This document shows positions 59,801 through 64,000 of a DNA stretch of 64,000 bases, in pieces. How positions within the stretch are numbered: position 1 is the stretch's first letter; every line of letters starts with the position of its first letter. The DNA is taken from assembly GCA_006937955.1 (NCBI GenBank), contig SSNP01000017.1, positions 4,284,496 through 4,348,495 on the forward strand, written 5' to 3'. The stretch comes from Pachypanchax playfairii (Eukaryota; Chordata; Actinopteri; Cyprinodontiformes; Aplocheilidae). The notes beneath the pieces are model-generated. The model did no database searches. It was not told where the DNA came from and was given only the letters and a program-made list of their open reading frames with translations. Made by a program: the position numbers and the translations under genes.

Positions 59801-61082
59801 ATGAAGGTCGGAGTTTACAGCTTTGATAGTTCCCGTGTTAATCAACAGAATTGAATGCAACTTTGAATATTATTTACTTTACTGAAGTGATTCATGGTGT
59901 GTGAAGTCTTCTTGGTTAAAATTAAACCACAGTTATATAGTTCAGTTTGTTTAAATCGAAGCAATGCTGCATGTATATGGGGCTGGCTTTCCATTTATTT
60001 TTGACTCGCAATAACATTATGCTTTTTAAAATGCTTGGTTCTCACCACAAAATAATGTTTTATATATATCTAACAGTACATCAAATGTAAAAAGATAAAA
60101 TCAAGCCCTTGATAGTGAAAGTCCAATAAAAGTCTGACGTTTGGTTTTTGTTTCTTAAAAAGATAACTACTCCTGCCAAATGCAATAAAAACTGCATGTA
60201 TAAATGGCATAAAGATTAATAAAAATGTATGTAGTAAACAACATTAGCTTGTCCCAAGCTTATTCCAGCATTCTTTACCACAGTTTCTAATAATTTATAC
60301 GCAGTTTACCAGTTCAGAGAGGAAAACCACTATAATTTATATAATTAAATGTAAGTATTCTGGGGCAAAACTGTCAGATCAAACTTTCAGCATGCAACAA
60401 AAGTAGACTTACACAAAGAAAAAAGGAAGATGCAAAATATAGTAAATTTGTTTCTCTCTTGCATTAAAGGTAGAGACATCAACTGCAAAATAAATATAGA
60501 ACAATATTTATAAGCAGTTCAGTTAATGAGACATGATCAGACTTTGAAAGCTCTGATGTTTGATCCTGATGTTGTGTTATGTTAACAAATTATTTCTTAT
60601 CTGTTAACAAAATTTAGGTTTCATCTGATTTTATACACTTTTCTTTTTCAAATCTTCATGATCTATTTTCCTTCTGCTTTTGGAACCGGACATAAATAAA
60701 CACAACAATAAACTCAAAGTGAAACATGTGCACATAAGCATGTTAAAAAATAGTTATTGTGGATGTATTTTTCCTGCGGGAGGGGGGGGGGGGTTACATA
60801 GGGATAAGGGGAAACACAATTCCGAAATTATCTACTTCTAAAATGATCTCCTGATTTTAGTCAAGAAATTACATTTTTTGAAGAAAAATGGCAGATCAGA
60901 CTTTTTCACATTAGTTAACTAACTTTAACTTAAGGACTAATTAATTAGACTATTAACTAGACTAACTATTAATTAGAATATTACGTCAGCACTTTGCGTG
61001 TGTTGCAGGAAGGGATTTTTCCATCATGTCCAGCAGGTGGAGCATTCGATGGTCTAACAGTAGGTGCACGTCAGTGGGTGGA
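59801..61082. other. Noncoding spacer between rcbtb2 and the SINE
   Basis: AT-rich with no coding frame. A 13-base G run lies at about 60,782-60,794, and repeated TTAACTA/TTAATTA strings around 60,910-60,980. Confidence 0.5.
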
Positions 61083-61418
61083 AGCTGCACGGTGGCGCAG
61101 TTCGCATCATTTTTGCCTAGCGGGAATAACATGATTCGAAACTCAACTGGGACCTTTTTGCATTGAGTTTGCATGTTCTCCCCGCGCTTGCAAAGGGTTT
61201 TTTCACGGGGGAGGGGGGACCCCGGTTCTCTTCCACGGAATAAAAATACGTGGTTACTTATAATTAGTTCCAGGTGTGTGTCTTGGTTGTTGGTGCCTAT
61301 GTGGCCCTGTGGTGGACTGATGACCAGTTCTGGTGTACCCTATCACCCCCCCCCCACACACACACACACACTGCGAAACTGTGCAGGAAGGAGCGGTTTT
61401 TAAAAATGGATGGATGAA
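61083..61418 (+). mobile_element. tRNA-like SINE, GGTGGCGCAGTGG family, near full length
   Basis: Begins GCTGCACGGTGGCGCAG, has a degenerate B-box region (GATTCGAAACTCAACTGGG), the block GAGTTTGCATGTTCTCCCC and a GACCAGTTCTGGTGTACCC-like block. It ends TGGATGGATGA, the usual tail of this fish family. A (C)n(AC)n run at about 61,347-61,371 interrupts the 3' third. Confidence 0.8.
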
Positions 61419-61949
61419 AGTCAGTGCGTGGCGCATGTTTATGCATTTATCTTTTATACTCAATCATGAGACAATAACAGAACCAGCTTCAAGGTGTTTC
61501 AGTCCAGTAAATGTTTACACAATTTGCATTCACACAATTGTGGGAAAATTAGCATCTTACTGAGTAGCGGACGTATTTCAGTTAGGCTACTTGTTACATG
61601 CTCGACTCTGTTATGGTTGTCTGAAGAATAAAACCTGACAAAGCTAAAGGATAAATCTTCCACCTGTAGCTTCAAACTGCAAGACTGAGCCTGGTTCGGA
61701 CCATTACGCGAGAATCCTGAGTTTTTGTGTCCCTTCACCTTCTGCACACGTATCTGCAGCTGACCTGGACGAACTGCTCAAAGACACGTCAACCGTAAGG
61801 TTTTCCTTCAAGTCACACACATTTCAATAAATAAAAGAAAAAGTCTACCACAAATCCACCACATGCATGAGCAAAACTATATCAAGACAGAAATTTAATA
61901 TAGAAGTATATTTTATATATTTGCTATCTTGGAATTTGGGAAATGTCGT

Positions 61950-62391
61950 GAGTGGCTCAAGTGCGCATGCGCAAAAGGCACTGGAGGCGATGGTGAAATT
62001 CTTGTCTTTTATTCGAGGGTTGGATGGAAAGTTATCTCGAAAAAACTAGGTGTCAGGATAGAAGTGTCGATTCTGGTGTGATTTTGGTTGTTAGCTGATT
62101 GCCTTGATATGTTTACAGTGTAGTTAATGCAAGACGTCGCTGTTTTATCTACGAGAAAAGCACATAATCATCATCTCGCTAACTATTGCTCGGTAGCATT
62201 AGGTAGCTAATGCTAGCATGTCAAATTCTGCCTTTTCTCGTGTTTATCCAGGTAGCTAGCGAGTTCTCAGACTCAGGTGTTGCTGGTTATCGTAGCCTGC
62301 TGATATTAAAGATTGCAGGAAGAGCTGCATAGGAATCGTCGCTGTGCATCGGCGTGTGAGTCAAGACTGCTGCTGCTGCTGTGCCAACTGA
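61950..62391 (+). promoter_or_regulatory. Probable promoter and noncoding first exon of a divergent gene
   Basis: A perfect NRF1 palindrome, TGCGCATGCGCA, lies at 61,962-61,973 in a locally CpG-richer stretch. A consensus donor GTGAGT follows at 62,392 after a (CTG)n-containing leader (CTGCTGCTGCTGCTG near 62,367-62,381). Transcription would run rightward, away from rcbtb2. In mammals the next + strand genes past RCBTB2 are CYSLTR2 and FNDC3A, so fndc3a is a reasonable guess, but no coding exon of either is in the window. Confidence 0.45.
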
Positions 62392-63801
62392 GTGAGTAAA
62401 ATCACCTGAAACTGTCCTCACATGCAATAATCTATTAACCCTATATTTCAAAGGAACTTTAAATTACCTGTGAAGTTAATATATGACACCTCTGACTAAA
62501 AGGTTGCGTTTGAGTTAGATAATAAGCAGCTATGACATAACGCTAAGTAGACAAACAGTTCAGTTAGCTGTGAGGAAGCTAACGTGAATAACGCTGCCAG
62601 AAATAAGAATTACTCTCTGTGGATATAGACTGTAGGGATGTTTATGTTTGTAATCAGACATAGATCATATTTGTATCGTTTCTGCAGCCTTTGTGGTCCT
62701 CAAACCACAGCAGGATGGCACTGCTGCTCAGGATCTGCCTTTAAAAACAAATTATTTTAACTTCCAGTTACACAACAATAAGCTTCAGTCAGGTGCTTTT
62801 ATTTAATTGATCAGCTGTTCTAGTTAAATATTTTTCCAGGTGTTTACAGCTGAATCTCTCAAATGATTCACTGCAGAATGAGTTAACTGAGTCCAGTGGT
62901 CTGAGACTGGAACTGGAACCAAAAGAAACAGCTGGATTTTTCTTCTTGACTGCTTTTTCGGCCACAAACAAATAGGATGTAGAGTCAGATGTCAACAGAT
63001 GTCATCACAGTTCAGATCCAGAACTCGGGCTTGTTGTGTCCTGAAACTGTAAAGGTTACACTTTGGTTTTGGTTTCATACACCCATAAAACCAGAATGCA
63101 ACATTTGAATCAGCTGGTGTTTTTCACAGGCTTTTTTTTTTTTAATAGAGGCTGATGATTCTTGGTTTAATCATTTACAACCACATCTTTGTTTTCAGAA
63201 TAAAACTCCATATATGTAGAATTTGTTAGCACAAACAACCTGTTACTCATGGAGGGATTTAATGACTGGATTTTAGAAGCTGCCTCAGAGTTCCACATCT
63301 GTTCTAATAAAATTAGATCCAGTTTGGAAATTAATCTGGAACATGATCGATCTTAGTGACGTGAGAATTGAAGGTTCCCCAATGACTGAAAGGTGTAAGA
63401 TTAAATGATATTATGTCTGGCTCAATTTCAGAATTCCCCTATTATTCTTTTGACATTTTACTGACCTCTTGGTACCTGCTGCGAGTACCTTGACAAATCA
63501 TTTGAAACTTGTCGTTTTATTTGTAGATCTGACTGCAGCTGCCGACTTGTTGGCCAAGAGGAAACAGTGTGTGCTTTTCATTTTAAGCCCGCTTAAATTG
63601 GTTAATTTCCTGTCAGTCCTGCACTAAAGCAACACTTCCAACAAATCTAGTTCATTGACCATCAGACTGTCAACTGACTGTTGTTTAAGCATACGGAGGG
63701 GGAGGGGCTAAAGCTAACAGATAAGCCAGATCACTGAGCTTTAGGGACGCATGCGCTGTAAAGTAATTAGGTTCAAGGACACATATTGCACGACTCTGAT
63801 A

Positions 63802-63802
<1 letters not shown>
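62392..63802. other. Noncoding; presumed first intron of the divergent gene
   Basis: No coding frame or named repeat was recognised. A T-run lies near 63,131-63,143. Confidence 0.4.
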
Positions 63803-63833
<31 letters not shown>

Positions 63834-63843
63834 NNNNNNNNNN

Positions 63844-63874
<31 letters not shown>
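63803..63874. repeat. Poly-T tract split by a 10-N assembly gap
   Basis: A 28-base T run plus AAA, then ten N (63,834-63,843), then TA and a 29-base T run plus AAA. The two sides look like the same homopolymer seen twice. Confidence 0.85.
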
Positions 63875-63878
<4 letters not shown>

Positions 63879-64000
63879 TCATTAATGCTGTTTTGCAAAC
63901 TTCTCAGAACATCTTTAGATTTTTATTTTAATTAGGTTTATGTTTATTAACCTGTTGGTGAGGATTTTGTCGACATACTGTGACTCAACTTGCAGCTTTT

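Overview
The window is vertebrate chromosomal DNA, almost certainly from a ray-finned (teleost) fish. It is AT-rich, with intron-rich genes in large noncoding intervals. Four genes are recognisable by protein similarity: lhfpl6 (last two coding exons), nek3 (complete), lpar6 (complete, single coding exon) and an RCC1/BTB gene best called rcbtb2 (complete apart from possible 5' untranslated exons). The repeats are typical of fish: an L2-type LINE, tRNA-derived SINEs, a hAT-type MITE and a Tc1/mariner-like short repeat. No database search was possible, so all identities come from reading the translations against remembered family sequences.

Layout. 1-300: a CpG-rich, promoter-like patch with a possible four-codon first exon of unknown ownership. 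300-14,450: lhfpl6 (+), with coding exons at 10,262-10,360 and 13,679-13,797; the upstream intron carries an L2 LINE, a tRNA-SINE and a DNA-transposon remnant. 14,450-24,700: a gene-poor interval. 24,935-28,879: nek3 (+), 13 coding exons. 29-37.7 kb: noncoding, with a LINE endonuclease fragment and a CA repeat. 37,985-39,037: lpar6 (-). 39-44.1 kb: noncoding. 44.1-45.0 kb: an internally deleted LINE containing a 36-bp minisatellite. 47.1-59.8 kb: rcbtb2 (-). 61.9-62.4 kb: a probable promoter and noncoding first exon of a divergent + strand gene whose coding part lies beyond the window.

The most important structural observation is that 44,836-48,930 is repeated without any difference I could find at 48,941-53,035, with exactly ten N between the copies. 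Homopolymer lengths agree as well. This looks like an unmerged overlap of two contigs (false duplication) rather than biology, and it gives rcbtb2 a second set of its last three coding exons. A second ten-N gap near 63.84 kb is also flanked by matching sequence (poly-T followed by AAA).

All four genes have human counterparts on chromosome 13q13-q14, so this is a rearranged piece of one ancestral block. In mammals LPAR6 lies inside an RB1 intron with RCBTB2 next to it on the same strand. Here lpar6 and rcbtb2 keep that order and strand, but I recognise no rb1 exon. The genes are not a pathway: they encode a tetraspan membrane protein, a NIMA-type kinase, a lysophosphatidic acid receptor and a probable Cullin-3-type adaptor. 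I did not find a convincing new biological system.
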